NCBI RefSeq assembly: GCF_020711195.1
Contig: NZ_JAJFAT010000003.1
Span: 132,230 to 196,229 of the forward strand
Direction of reading: 5' to 3'
DNA length: 64,000 nucleotides
Origin: Halanaerobium polyolivorans
GTDB taxonomy: Bacteria; Bacillota; Halanaerobiia; Halanaerobiales; Halanaerobiaceae
In this document: in pieces, positions 16,610 through 24,303 of the stretch
How the letters are laid out: every line of letters starts with the position of its first letter
How positions within the stretch are numbered: position 1 is the stretch's first letter
Made by a program: the position numbers and the translations under genes
The notes under the pieces: generated by a model
The model's input: only the letters and a program-made list of their open reading frames with translations
Database searches by the model: none
What the model was told of the DNA's origin: nothing

Positions 16610-16654
16610 TGGACTTTAAGCTTTTTTTAACTTATAATTATAATAATCATTATC
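16610..16654 (+). promoter_or_regulatory. Promoter with overlapping Fur-box-like operator
   Basis: TGGACT (16610-16615) and TATAAT (16633-16638) are 17 bases apart. Overlapping the -10 and the start region, AATTATAATAATCATTATC (16636-16654) matches the 19-bp Fur consensus at 16 positions. This is the placement expected for iron-dependent repression of the exported protein at 16672. AT-richness makes a chance match possible. Confidence 0.5.
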
Positions 16655-16671
16655 AAATGGAGTGTAAATCA

Positions 16672-18294
16672 ATGAAAAAAAGGATTAGCTTAATTTTAAT
16701 TATATTGACTATGATATTAATACTATTTAGCTTTAATACTGCTGCTGAAGAGAAGTATTTGTTAATTCATGTTGATGGAATTTCTTCAGAGATGTTTTTT
16801 TCTGAATTAGAGCAGGGAAATCTGCCAAATTTAGCTGAGTATTTTGCAGAAGAAAACATGATAGAACATGGGATCACATATTTTCCGCCCTCTACTCAGG
16901 TGGTCATCAGCAGAATTAGGGAGTCAAAAAAGATTTCAGAAGGAGAATTGTTGGATTGGGATCGTTATGATGAAGAAACTGAAACAGGAAAAGGGAAGAT
17001 TTCTGTTTTTAATGAAATGAGATCAAGTGTTGATCGGCGGGCCCGCAGTAATTTTATTTATGGTTATCCCGCATTATCAAATTTAGCACCTGCTGCAATG
17101 TTAAACTTAGCTGATCTGATCGATAAATATGGATTGGTAGAATTTTATTATTTTTCTCCAGATACTTATGGTCATATTTGGGGAGAAAGGTCTCAGTTAA
17201 ATAAATTATATCAATTTGATCGTTCATTTGGAGAAGCAGCAAAAGATTTTCCCGAAGATTTGAATATAATAATTTATTCTGACCATGGAATGGTTTTTGG
17301 TGAAAAGGTAAGCTTTAAGGATCAACTGTTAGAAGAACTGGATAGTAAAATTGCAAACTATTCTTATCCAAATATTTATTTAAATAATAATAATGATCAA
17401 ATAGATAAAGATCAGTTAAGCAGAGAAATTGCCAAAAATACTCCCCTTGATTATGTTTTTTATCAAAAAAATGAGACTGAAATCATCGGTTATCATCCTC
17501 GGTCAAAAATAACTTTTAAAAGCAAAGAGGATAAAATAGCATATTTATATGAGGGAGCAGATACTTTTAATTATTATAATAAAGGCTATCAAGGTGAATT
17601 TTTAAATGAAGATCAATGGCTTGAATTAACATATGACAGCTATTTTCCTTTTGCTCCCTATAATATTACAGCTATGTTTAAAAATGAATTTGTTGGTGAC
17701 CTTTTAACTGTTTTAAATTCTCCGAAGTTTATGGGAGGAGGCTATGTAAGAGAAGGCAGCCATTTGGGTCTAACAGCTGATAGTATGACAGTACCAGTTT
17801 TGGTAAGAGGACCGGAGCTTGAAAAGTTTTACGGACGAGATTTTCTCCGTTTAGATAGTCTCTTTGAAGAATTAGCGATAAAAAATTATGAAAGCAATAC
17901 TCCTAACAAAGATGATAATCATTTGAGTCTAGCTTTTAATGCTTTAAGTGATGGTGATTGGATATTAAATTATGATCTATCACCTAAATACAGAATTAAA
18001 TTTAGTGGAGAATTAAATAGCTTTAATGAGCAGAGTTTATGGGCCAGCTATGATGTTTACAGTGGTTATCTAAGCAGGCTTTGGTTGGGAGCAGGGCTCA
18101 GCAACCTTAAAAGAGATGATAGTAAAGCAATGGCCAAAATGAGATTGGAGTTAAAAGCAAGAAATATTTTATTAGAATATAAGAACTACAGCAGTCAGGA
18201 CTCAGAAATAAACTTTCTTTATTCAATAGCTGACAATTTAGCTTTAAAAGCTGATAGAGATTTTGATTTTTTTGGTTTCAGATATAATTTTTAA
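16672..18294 (+). CDS. Exported alkaline-phosphatase-superfamily protein with barrel-like C-terminus
   Basis: A 540-residue protein beginning with a signal peptide (about residues 1-26, ending near NTAA-EE). The mature N-terminus has the fold landmarks of type I phosphodiesterases of the alkaline phosphatase superfamily: LIHVDGISSEMF, SPDTYGHIWGE near residue 164, and IYSDHGMVFGE near 203. A late REGSHLG may supply another metal histidine. The nucleophile is probably the serine in GISSEM, or the threonine of PSTQVV. The last 100 residues alternate hydrophobic and polar residues in strand-like blocks and end in YNF, like an outer-membrane barrel closing strand. I choose ATG 16672, seven bases after GGAGTG. 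Substrate is unknown. Confidence 0.65.
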   Translation: MKKRISLILIILTMILILFSFNTAAEEKYLLIHVDGISSEMFFSELEQGNLPNLAEYFAEENMIEHGITYFPPSTQVVISRIRESKKISEGELLDWDRYDEETETGKGKISVFNEMRSSVDRRARSNFIYGYPALSNLAPAAMLNLADLIDKYGLVEFYYFSPDTYGHIWGERSQLNKLYQFDRSFGEAAKDFPEDLNIIIYSDHGMVFGEKVSFKDQLLEELDSKIANYSYPNIYLNNNNDQIDKDQLSREIAKNTPLDYVFYQKNETEIIGYHPRSKITFKSKEDKIAYLYEGADTFNYYNKGYQGEFLNEDQWLELTYDSYFPFAPYNITAMFKNEFVGDLLTVLNSPKFMGGGYVREGSHLGLTADSMTVPVLVRGPELEKFYGRDFLRLDSLFEELAIKNYESNTPNKDDNHLSLAFNALSDGDWILNYDLSPKYRIKFSGELNSFNEQSLWASYDVYSGYLSRLWLGAGLSNLKRDDSKAMAKMRLELKARNILLEYKNYSSQDSEINFLYSIADNLALKADRDFDFFGFRYNF

Positions 18295-18301
18295 TTTAAA
18301 A

Positions 18302-18348
18302 GCCCCCTTATTTGCTGGAGTAAAAATGTAAATAGGGGGTCTTTTTTA
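18302..18348 (+). terminator. Terminator after the phosphatase-like gene
   Basis: GCCCCCTTATTT and AAATAGGGGGT form a long stem with one bulged T around 18302-18341, followed by CTTTTTT. Confidence 0.82.
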
Positions 18349-18349
18349 T

Positions 18350-18378
18350 TTGACAAAAGAAATTTTCTATGCTATATT
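18350..18378 (+). promoter_or_regulatory. Strong sigma-A promoter for the porin leader
   Basis: TTGACA (18350-18355), a 17-base spacer and TATATT (18373-18378). The -35 element is a perfect match and the promoter abuts the preceding terminator. Confidence 0.85.
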
Positions 18379-18383
18379 AATGA

Positions 18384-18399
18384 ATGACCGGTCAGTCAT
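18384..18399. promoter_or_regulatory. TetR-family operator at the transcription start
   Basis: ATGACCGGTCAGTCAT has perfect 5-bp arms ATGAC/GTCAT around CGGTCA, the type of half-sites many AcrR/TetR regulators bind. It starts 6 bases after the -10 element, covering the predicted start site. A tetR-family gene lies just beyond the porin gene it would control. Confidence 0.7.
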
Positions 18400-18842
18400 A
18401 ATGTTTAAAAATAAAAATTGATTGGTTTTTTAACCAGGAGAAAGTTGTAAAATTTATTATAACTAATCAATTTCAGCAAGAGACTTGTTACCCCTTGTTG
18501 TTCCTGCTGAATTGATTAAATCGGGGGGCACCGATTTTCTCCTGGTTCACATAAAGCCGGTTTAAAAATATAAGATTCTTAATTTTGTTGTTCAACTACC
18601 CAAAAATAGGAAAGAGGAAGGGGGAACATAAATTGACTTTGCTGGATGTGGTTTTTAATAGGGTAGTTTGACATAGATGGGTCTGAATATAAACTGAACT
18701 TTTAAAGAAATAAATAAGGAAACTAGGCAACTTATTAATTTCTTGCTGGTGAAGTTTAGCTCAGACTCCTGAGTATTAATTGTAGGAATAAAAGTAATAT
18801 AATTAAAAAGTTAAAAATTAAAAAAAGGAGTGGAAATTTATA
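18385..18842 (+). ncRNA. Long structured 5' leader RNA of the SLH porin gene
   Basis: About 458 nt separate the predicted start site from the porin ATG, without a credible reading frame. At least six long-range or local pairings are seen. Lobe 1: AACCAGGAGAAA (18432-18443) with TTTCTCCTGGTT (18536-18547), enclosing TAATCAATT-t-CAGCA (18464-18478) with TGCTGAATTGATTA (18505-18518), and AAATCGG/CCGATTT (18518-18524/18531-18537). Middle: AACTACCC/GGGTAGTT (18594-18601/18661-18668). Lobe 2: GGGTCTGA/TCAGACTC (18679-18686/18761-18768), enclosing a 14-bp helix at 18705-18718/18731-18744 with one mismatch. I do not recognise it as a known riboswitch, T-box, 6S or OLE RNA. The last 70 nt are A-rich and unstructured up to the AAAGGAG site. 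Confidence 0.7.
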
Positions 18843-20726
18843 ATGAAAAAACTAACAATAACAATCTCGTTAATCTTAGTTTTAGCATTAGCAGTTCCAG
18901 CATTTGCTGCAGGCCATCATGGTTCATTTACTGATGTACCTGATGATCACTGGGCATATGATGCTATTAATTCTCTTGTTGCTGCTGGTGTAGTTGAAGG
19001 TTATCCAGATGGTGAATATAAAGGTCAACAGTCAATGACACGCTACGAAATGGCTGTTATGGTTAGCCGTGCTCTAGATAATATTACGGCTGAACAAGAA
19101 GCAATGGCAGAAGGTCTTACAGAAGGTCAGGCTGAAGATGTAACTGCTATAGTTGAATCCTTAATGGAAAGAAATATGCCTGAAAGTCTTACAGAACAGC
19201 AGGCAGAAGAAGTAGCAGATATCGTTGAAGCTTTAACCTATGAACTCAGAGAAGAACTTGCTGTTTTAGGGGCAGATGTAGAAGTTCTAGCAGAAGATTT
19301 AGAAGATCTAGAAGCTAGAGTAGATGCTATGGATGTACCTGAAGACAATATCGAGTTCTCTGCAACAGTAGATACAATGTTTGAAGTTGCAGATTATCCA
19401 GATGCTGATGATGAAATAGTAGCAGCTATGGTTCTCTGGGCTGATGATGATGCTTTAGATTTAGATTTACCTGGAGATATTGAATTTGATAATTTAGATC
19501 CATATATAGATGATGGAATTGTTGGTGGTTCAGATGCTGAAGATTATGATTGGGAAGATGCAGATGATCTTCCATCTGAGAAGAGATTCTGGCAGGAATA
19601 TAACTTCAATATCTATGGTAATGTAGGAGAAGCTAACTTCCTCTTAGATGTTGATGCTATTTCCAATGTTTTCACTGAAGAGAAAAGTGCCTTTGGTTAT
19701 GAAGAAAGTGATGACCTAGATTTTGAAATGGATGTAGCTACTCTATATTTTGAATATGAAGGTATTCATATGAGAGCTGGAGATCTTGAAGATGAGCACT
19801 TAGCTCCTTACTATGTAGATGATGAAGATCTGCAGGGTGTAGAAGTTGCTAAAGACTATCTAGATATTGACTGGACATTCTTAGTAGCCGGTTTCGGTGA
19901 TGAGGTAACAGATGATATCTATGGTGTTAGTGCTTCAAGTGATATGGACTTTGGTACTTTAGCTGGTAGTTTTTATCAAACAAGATTAGATCATGATCAG
20001 TTAAATGTATTTAGTCTGGCTCTAAGTGATGTTGCAGTTGCAGATGCTGTAACCCTTGGTGGAGAAGTTGTCTTTACTGATAGTACTGATGATGAAGACT
20101 TAATTGAAGAAGATGATTTCTTAGTTGCCTTAGATGGAGAGTTTGCTGCAACAGAAGATCTAACAGTTAATGCAAGATTTGAAACTGTTGGTGAAGACTT
20201 CAATCAGTACAAAGGTGACTTAGAAGAAGCAAGAGACTATGATCTCTTCAATATTGGAGCCGCATTTGATCTAGATGAGAACAATACAATTAGTGGTTCA
20301 TATACCTTTGTTCAAATCGGTGATGAGCTAATTGCTGATGATGCTAATAATTATAATGACGAAGATAAGCACACTATAGAAGCTAGATTAGATAATGCTT
20401 ATGGTGACTTCAATAACTATGCAATGGTTGAGTACACCATGAATGATAATTATACAGATGACTATGATACAAGAGTAATCGAACTAGGTACAGAATATGC
20501 CTTAGATGAAGTAACTACTCTTGGTGCAGCTTTAGTTAACAAGAATGAAGAAAATGATGATGCTAATGTAATTAACTATAACTATCTGAAAGGTCATATG
20601 AATAGAGATCTTTCTGAAAATACCGCTTGGAATGTAGAAGCTAAGTGGATTGATGGTGAAGTTGGATCAGAAGATGTAGAAGCTGAAAGTAGTTCACTTA
20701 CTACTTCCCTTTCAGTTACATTTTAA
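18843..20726 (+). CDS. SLH-domain outer-membrane porin (OmpM-like)
   Basis: A 627-residue exported protein. The signal peptide ends at AFA-AG (about residue 22). A single SLH domain follows (about 28-82: FTDVPDDHWAYDAINSLVAAG, then EGYPDGEY and MTRYEMAVMVSRAL), which tethers to peptidoglycan or its secondary polymer. Residues 85-165 are a predicted coiled coil, and from about 175 to the end there are repeated amphipathic strands ending in SLSVTF, with a terminal phenylalanine typical of barrels. This layout matches OmpM/Slp porins of diderm Firmicutes. It is extremely rich in Asp and Glu, as in halophile surface proteins. It is controlled by the TetR-type promoter and the long structured leader. 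Confidence 0.9.
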   Translation: MKKLTITISLILVLALAVPAFAAGHHGSFTDVPDDHWAYDAINSLVAAGVVEGYPDGEYKGQQSMTRYEMAVMVSRALDNITAEQEAMAEGLTEGQAEDVTAIVESLMERNMPESLTEQQAEEVADIVEALTYELREELAVLGADVEVLAEDLEDLEARVDAMDVPEDNIEFSATVDTMFEVADYPDADDEIVAAMVLWADDDALDLDLPGDIEFDNLDPYIDDGIVGGSDAEDYDWEDADDLPSEKRFWQEYNFNIYGNVGEANFLLDVDAISNVFTEEKSAFGYEESDDLDFEMDVATLYFEYEGIHMRAGDLEDEHLAPYYVDDEDLQGVEVAKDYLDIDWTFLVAGFGDEVTDDIYGVSASSDMDFGTLAGSFYQTRLDHDQLNVFSLALSDVAVADAVTLGGEVVFTDSTDDEDLIEEDDFLVALDGEFAATEDLTVNARFETVGEDFNQYKGDLEEARDYDLFNIGAAFDLDENNTISGSYTFVQIGDELIADDANNYNDEDKHTIEARLDNAYGDFNNYAMVEYTMNDNYTDDYDTRVIELGTEYALDEVTTLGAALVNKNEENDDANVINYNYLKGHMNRDLSENTAWNVEAKWIDGEVGSEDVEAESSSLTTSLSVTF

Positions 20727-20755
20727 TTAAATAGCAGCTTAAGTTAAATAAAATG

Positions 20756-20787
20756 CCTGGAGGAATTATTTCCTCCGGGTTTTTTTA
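20756..20787 (+). terminator. Terminator of the porin gene
   Basis: CCTGGAGGAA and TTCCTCCGGG form a 10-bp stem with one G-U pair and a TTAT loop, followed by eight T. Confidence 0.92.
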
Positions 20788-20887
20788 ATGCCTAGAGAAA
20801 TTTTGCTAATTGCTATACTGTAAATATTCTCTAATTTGTGATAAACTAAAAAAAAGAGGAGAAAATTTTAACAAAGAGGGGTTGACA

Positions 20888-21469
20888 TTGAGAGAACGCA
20901 GAGAAGAGATAATGGATGCAGCAGTTGAAATTTTTGCCTGCAAGGGCTATTACAATACCAAAATTGCTGATATAGTTGAGGCAGTTGGTATTGCTAAAGG
21001 GACTTTTTATCTATATTTTAAAAGCAAAAAGGCATTATTTTTAGCTTTAATAAAAAAACAAAGGAATTTTATTGAAGAGGGTATAAACCTTGAGAAGATA
21101 GTAGCTAGGAGTGATGACCTTAAATCATTTGTTAAAATATTAATTAGAGATGCTTTTAATATTTATGCTGGTAATAGGGATTTAACCATAGTTATTTTAC
21201 GAGAATCTGTATCTGTAAATGAAGATTTTGTAGGAGAATTTGAGATAATGGATCAAGAAAGAACAGAGCGCTTAAAAACAGCTTATGAATATTTAAAAGA
21301 AGAGGGTTATATAGATTTAGAAAATGATTTTGAATTTTTTTACTATGTTTTTGTTGGGATTATTGAAAGCATTTTATTAAGGAAGTTAATTATGAAAGAA
21401 CAAGAACTATTTGATGAAGAAATAGTAGCAAAAACTGCTAATTATATTGAAAAGGCATTAACTATTTGA
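20888..21469 (+). CDS. TetR/AcrR-family transcriptional regulator
   Basis: A regulator of about 193 residues with the N-terminal TetR helix-turn-helix: REEIMDAAVEIFACKGYYNTK then IADIVEAVGIAKGTFYLYFKSK. The C-terminal ligand domain is generic. The frame is open from 20810, but no ribosome site supports that start. TTG 20888 has GAGGGG six bases upstream and gives the usual family length. A TTG at 20882 is too close to the same site. It lies after the porin terminator, so it has its own weak promoter, and the nearest TetR-type operator is at the porin promoter, its probable target. Confidence 0.85.
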   Translation: MRERREEIMDAAVEIFACKGYYNTKIADIVEAVGIAKGTFYLYFKSKKALFLALIKKQRNFIEEGINLEKIVARSDDLKSFVKILIRDAFNIYAGNRDLTIVILRESVSVNEDFVGEFEIMDQERTERLKTAYEYLKEEGYIDLENDFEFFYYVFVGIIESILLRKLIMKEQELFDEEIVAKTANYIEKALTI

Positions 21470-21503
21470 TTTAATAAATTTAATTCCGAAAGGGGTTTTA
21501 AAA

Positions 21504-21992
21504 ATGAAAAATCATTTTAATGCTTTAGAAGTTATGGAGATGGCAAAGGATATTGAAAAAAAGGGGAAAAAGTTTTATCTAAACCATGCTAAAGCCACAG
21601 ATAATCTTGAATTAAAAGAATTATTTAAGAAGTTGGCAGAGACACAAGAAGAGCATTATCAAAAATTTCTTTCTTTAGCCAAAGAATTAAAAGGTAAGTC
21701 TGATAAAGCCAATTATCTTTATGATGAAGAGGTTAGTGCTTATTTTGACTATTTAGTGGAATTAAGTATTTTCCCTGCCTATGATAGTGAAAAGTCTAAA
21801 GAGGCTTTAAATGATGCAAAAAAAGCATTGGATTTAGCAATTAGAGCTGAAAAAGATGCCATATTATTTTATAGGGAACTTTGTGCTAATAATAGTGGAG
21901 AAACCATAGAAGCTGTAGAAAAATTAATCAAAGAAAAAAAACGCCATTTAAGAGAATTAGGAAAGTATATTGAAGAGTATGTCAAAAAATAG
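21504..21992 (+). CDS. Ferritin-like diiron protein (rubrerythrin family)
   Basis: A 162-residue four-helix protein. Four helices carry the carboxylate motifs of the ferritin-like superfamily: EMAKDIEKKGKKFY (about 12-25), ETQEEHYQKF (48-57), AIRAEKDAILFYREL (113-127) and EKKRHLREL (near 150). The rubredoxin-like Cys domain of classical rubrerythrin is absent. It is probably involved in peroxide or iron handling in an anaerobe. The gene follows tetR by 34 bases with an AAAGGGG site and could be co-transcribed. Confidence 0.8.
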   Translation: MKNHFNALEVMEMAKDIEKKGKKFYLNHAKATDNLELKELFKKLAETQEEHYQKFLSLAKELKGKSDKANYLYDEEVSAYFDYLVELSIFPAYDSEKSKEALNDAKKALDLAIRAEKDAILFYRELCANNSGETIEAVEKLIKEKKRHLRELGKYIEEYVKK

Positions 21993-22245
21993 TCTTAAAA
22001 AAGAAAAAAATCATTTTGTTTATATTGTTGAATGTAGTGATGGTACTTTTTATACTGGATATACCAAAGATCTTAAGCGAAGGTTAGCAGAACACAATAA
22101 TGGAGAAGGTGCTAAATATACCAGAGGTCGTTATCCAGTTAAGCTGCGTTATCAGGAGAGTTTTACTTCCCGCAGTCAGGCTCAAAAAAAAGAATACAAA
22201 ATAAAACAGCTCCCCCGTTTTAAAAAGGAGGAACTGTTTAGTTAA
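21979..22245 (+). CDS. GIY-YIG domain protein (UPF0213/YhbQ-like)
   Basis: An 88-residue single GIY-YIG nuclease domain: FVYIVECSDGTFYTGYTKDLKRRLAEHN (in two parts, residues 14-41), the conserved Arg, and the C-terminal glutamate in QAQKKEYKIK. The YhbQ family has weak nuclease activity of uncertain role. ATG 21979 overlaps the ferritin-like gene by 14 bases; a TTG at 21970 is in frame but less likely. Its stop overlaps that of the convergent murB by 4 bases, leaving no room for a terminator. Confidence 0.85.
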   Translation: MSKNSLKKEKNHFVYIVECSDGTFYTGYTKDLKRRLAEHNNGEGAKYTRGRYPVKLRYQESFTSRSQAQKKEYKIKQLPRFKKEELFS

Positions 22246-23168
22246 AAATCACCTAAAAAGCGGGGTTCGACTTCAAGTTGGACACCGCTCATTTTATATA
22301 CTTCTTTTTTTATTTTTTCAATCAATTTTATTATATCTTTAGCGGTGGCATCACCCTTATTAACAATAAAGCCAGCGTGTTTTTTTGAAACCTGAGCACC
22401 ACCGATTTGATAGCCTTTAAGACCTGCTTTTTCTATTAATGCACCAGTATAATGGCCTTTAGGACGTTTAAAGATACTGCCAGCACTTGGAAGTTCCATC
22501 GGCTGTTTAGACCATCTTTTTTGATGTAATTCATCCATTCTAGCTTTAATATTTTCTTTTTTATCTTTTTTAAGCTTAAGATTAATTTTTAAAGCTAAAT
22601 AATTGAGAGATTTATTTTGTAAAATACTACTTCTGTAATCAAGTTCAAGTTCTTTTTTTGAGAGTTTTAGTAATTCCCCTTTTGGATTAACAAAAAGGGC
22701 GCTTGTAATTATATCTTTCATTTCCCCATCATAGGCACCTGCATTCATGTAAAGTGCTCCTCCTAGTGAGCCGGGAATACCACTGGCAAATTCAAGGCCG
22801 CTTAAAGAATTTTCTAAGGCTATTTCGGAAATTCTTTCTAGTTCTATACCACTTTCAGCAGAGATACTTTCTCCCTTGATTATATAATCATCAAGATCTC
22901 CCGTATAGATTATACAGCCTCTGAAACCTTTATCAGAGACGATTAAATTACTGCCCTGGCCCAAAATGAAAAAAGGAAGTTCAGATTGAACTATTAAAGG
23001 GATCAATTTTTGGGCTGCCTCTATTTTTTGTGGTCTAACAAGTAGATCAGCTGGACCACCAACTTTGAAACTTGTAAACTCAGCCAGCTTTTTATTTTTT
23101 TCTAGCTGCAGATAGTTTATTTTTTCCAGTTTCTTTGATAGAATATTAATAGCGGATTCATAATTCAT
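22242..23168 (-). CDS. murB: UDP-N-acetylenolpyruvoylglucosamine reductase
   Basis: A 308-residue FAD enzyme that reduces UDP-GlcNAc-enolpyruvate to UDP-MurNAc in peptidoglycan synthesis. The FAD-binding domain starts with SFKVGGPADLLVRP, followed by GQGSNL and SGIPGSLGGALYMNAGAY. The catalytic serine lies in LPSAGSIFKRP, and the C-terminus has GAQVSKKHAGFIVN. It is the type II form. It is transcribed leftward alone, away from the ParB-like gene. Confidence 0.95.
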   Translation of the reverse strand: MNYESAINILSKKLEKINYLQLEKNKKLAEFTSFKVGGPADLLVRPQKIEAAQKLIPLIVQSELPFFILGQGSNLIVSDKGFRGCIIYTGDLDDYIIKGESISAESGIELERISEIALENSLSGLEFASGIPGSLGGALYMNAGAYDGEMKDIITSALFVNPKGELLKLSKKELELDYRSSILQNKSLNYLALKINLKLKKDKKENIKARMDELHQKRWSKQPMELPSAGSIFKRPKGHYTGALIEKAGLKGYQIGGAQVSKKHAGFIVNKGDATAKDIIKLIEKIKKEVYKMSGVQLEVEPRFLGDF

Positions 23169-23308
23169 ATTTTTACTCCTTTATCTACTAAAAATTATAA
23201 TATTATTTACCCTCCATTTAATATAATATGTTAAAATGACTGGAAAATCAATTTTATCTGGGATATTTTATTTTGAATTCAATAAAAACATAAACAGGGG
23301 GATTTAGA

Positions 23309-24238
23309 GTGGAATATAAAGAAATATCATTGAGAAATATTGAAAGTCGCTCAGAACAGATAAGACAGGAATTTTGTGAAGAGAGAATAGCCAGCCTGGC
23401 CAGGTCAATAGCTGAAGTTGGACAGCTGCAGCCGGTTGTTGTGCAAAAAAAGAACAGCCACTATCTATTAATTGCAGGTGAAAGAAGGTTGAGAGCTTTA
23501 AAAAAGGATGGCAGCGAAAAAGTAGCAGCGGTTATTTTAGAAGGTGAGATTTCTCCAGAAAAATTTCGGCAGATCCAACTGATAGAAAACTTACAGAGGC
23601 AGGATTTAAATCCTTTGGAAAGAGCTATTTCTATCAATAAATTTATGGAAGATAATAATTTAACCAAAAAAGATGCAGCTGAACGCTTAGGTATAGCAAG
23701 AACCACCCTAACACTCTGGTTAAATATCCTTGAATTCAAAGAAAAATATCAGCAAGAGGTTTTAAAAGCAGATTCTGCAGTCACACTTTCTCATCTTAGT
23801 TTGGCCCATGCCTTAGCTTCAAAAACAGGTGATCCAAACAAAATGAATGAGTTATTAGATGCAGTTATCAGACATAATTTAAGCAGAAAGGAGACCCAGG
23901 CAGTTTTAGATATTTTCCATAAATATCTCCATCTGCCCATGGAAGAGGCTGTGGCTGCAGTATTATTAAAAAGAGAAAGATTGAAAATGAAAGATTACTG
24001 GGCTGCTGATAAAGAGAAAAGCAATCACAATCCTGTTCGAAAATTACTGAGATCTTTTAATAATATTAACGATAATTTAGAAGAATATATGGAAAAAGAG
24101 GGCAACTTATCTGAAGAAGCACAGGAAGATCTTTTAGATGAATTTCTTTACCTATATCAGATAATGGGGATTTTAATTCCCGATTTAAAAAATAGTTCTA
24201 TTGAAGATCTTCTGGCAGAAATGAAAAATAATAACTAA
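23309..24238 (+). CDS. ParB/Noc-like DNA-binding protein (orphan)
   Basis: A 309-residue ParB-family protein. The N-terminal CTP-binding domain has the GERRLRAL motif (near residue 57) and the ENLQRQDLNPLERA box (near 91). A helix-turn-helix follows: TKKDAAERLGIARTTLTLWL (115-134). The C-terminal part, about 230-309, is acidic and differs from a normal dimerisation tail. There is no parA neighbour and I saw no parS-like TGTTTCACGTGAAACA near it. It may be a Noc-like or regulatory ParB homologue. The start is GTG with GGGGG upstream. Confidence 0.82.
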   Translation: MEYKEISLRNIESRSEQIRQEFCEERIASLARSIAEVGQLQPVVVQKKNSHYLLIAGERRLRALKKDGSEKVAAVILEGEISPEKFRQIQLIENLQRQDLNPLERAISINKFMEDNNLTKKDAAERLGIARTTLTLWLNILEFKEKYQQEVLKADSAVTLSHLSLAHALASKTGDPNKMNELLDAVIRHNLSRKETQAVLDIFHKYLHLPMEEAVAAVLLKRERLKMKDYWAADKEKSNHNPVRKLLRSFNNINDNLEEYMEKEGNLSEEAQEDLLDEFLYLYQIMGILIPDLKNSSIEDLLAEMKNNN

Positions 24239-24259
24239 CAATTTATTTGGCAAGAGATT

Positions 24260-24302
24260 AAAATCCGGGCTGTTTTAAAAACTGATAACCCGGATTTTAT
24301 TG
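24260..24302. terminator. Bidirectional terminator between the ParB-like and LysR genes
   Basis: AAAATCCGGG (24260-24269) and CCCGGATTTT (24289-24298) form a perfect 10-bp stem with T-rich tails on both strands. Confidence 0.9.
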
Positions 24303-24303
24303 A

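Noticed and set aside
18633..18693. Possible second promoter inside the porin leader (TTGACT at 18633, TTGACA at 18668)
   Set aside because: The matching -10 elements are poor or at wrong spacing, and both hexamers fall in helical regions of the leader. It stays possible but unsupported.
18385..18842. Reading the porin leader as 6S RNA, OLE RNA, T-box or SRP RNA
   Set aside because: No 6S single-rod shape, no T-box AGGGTGGNACCGCG sequence, no SRP tetraloop domain and no OLE-associated gene nearby.
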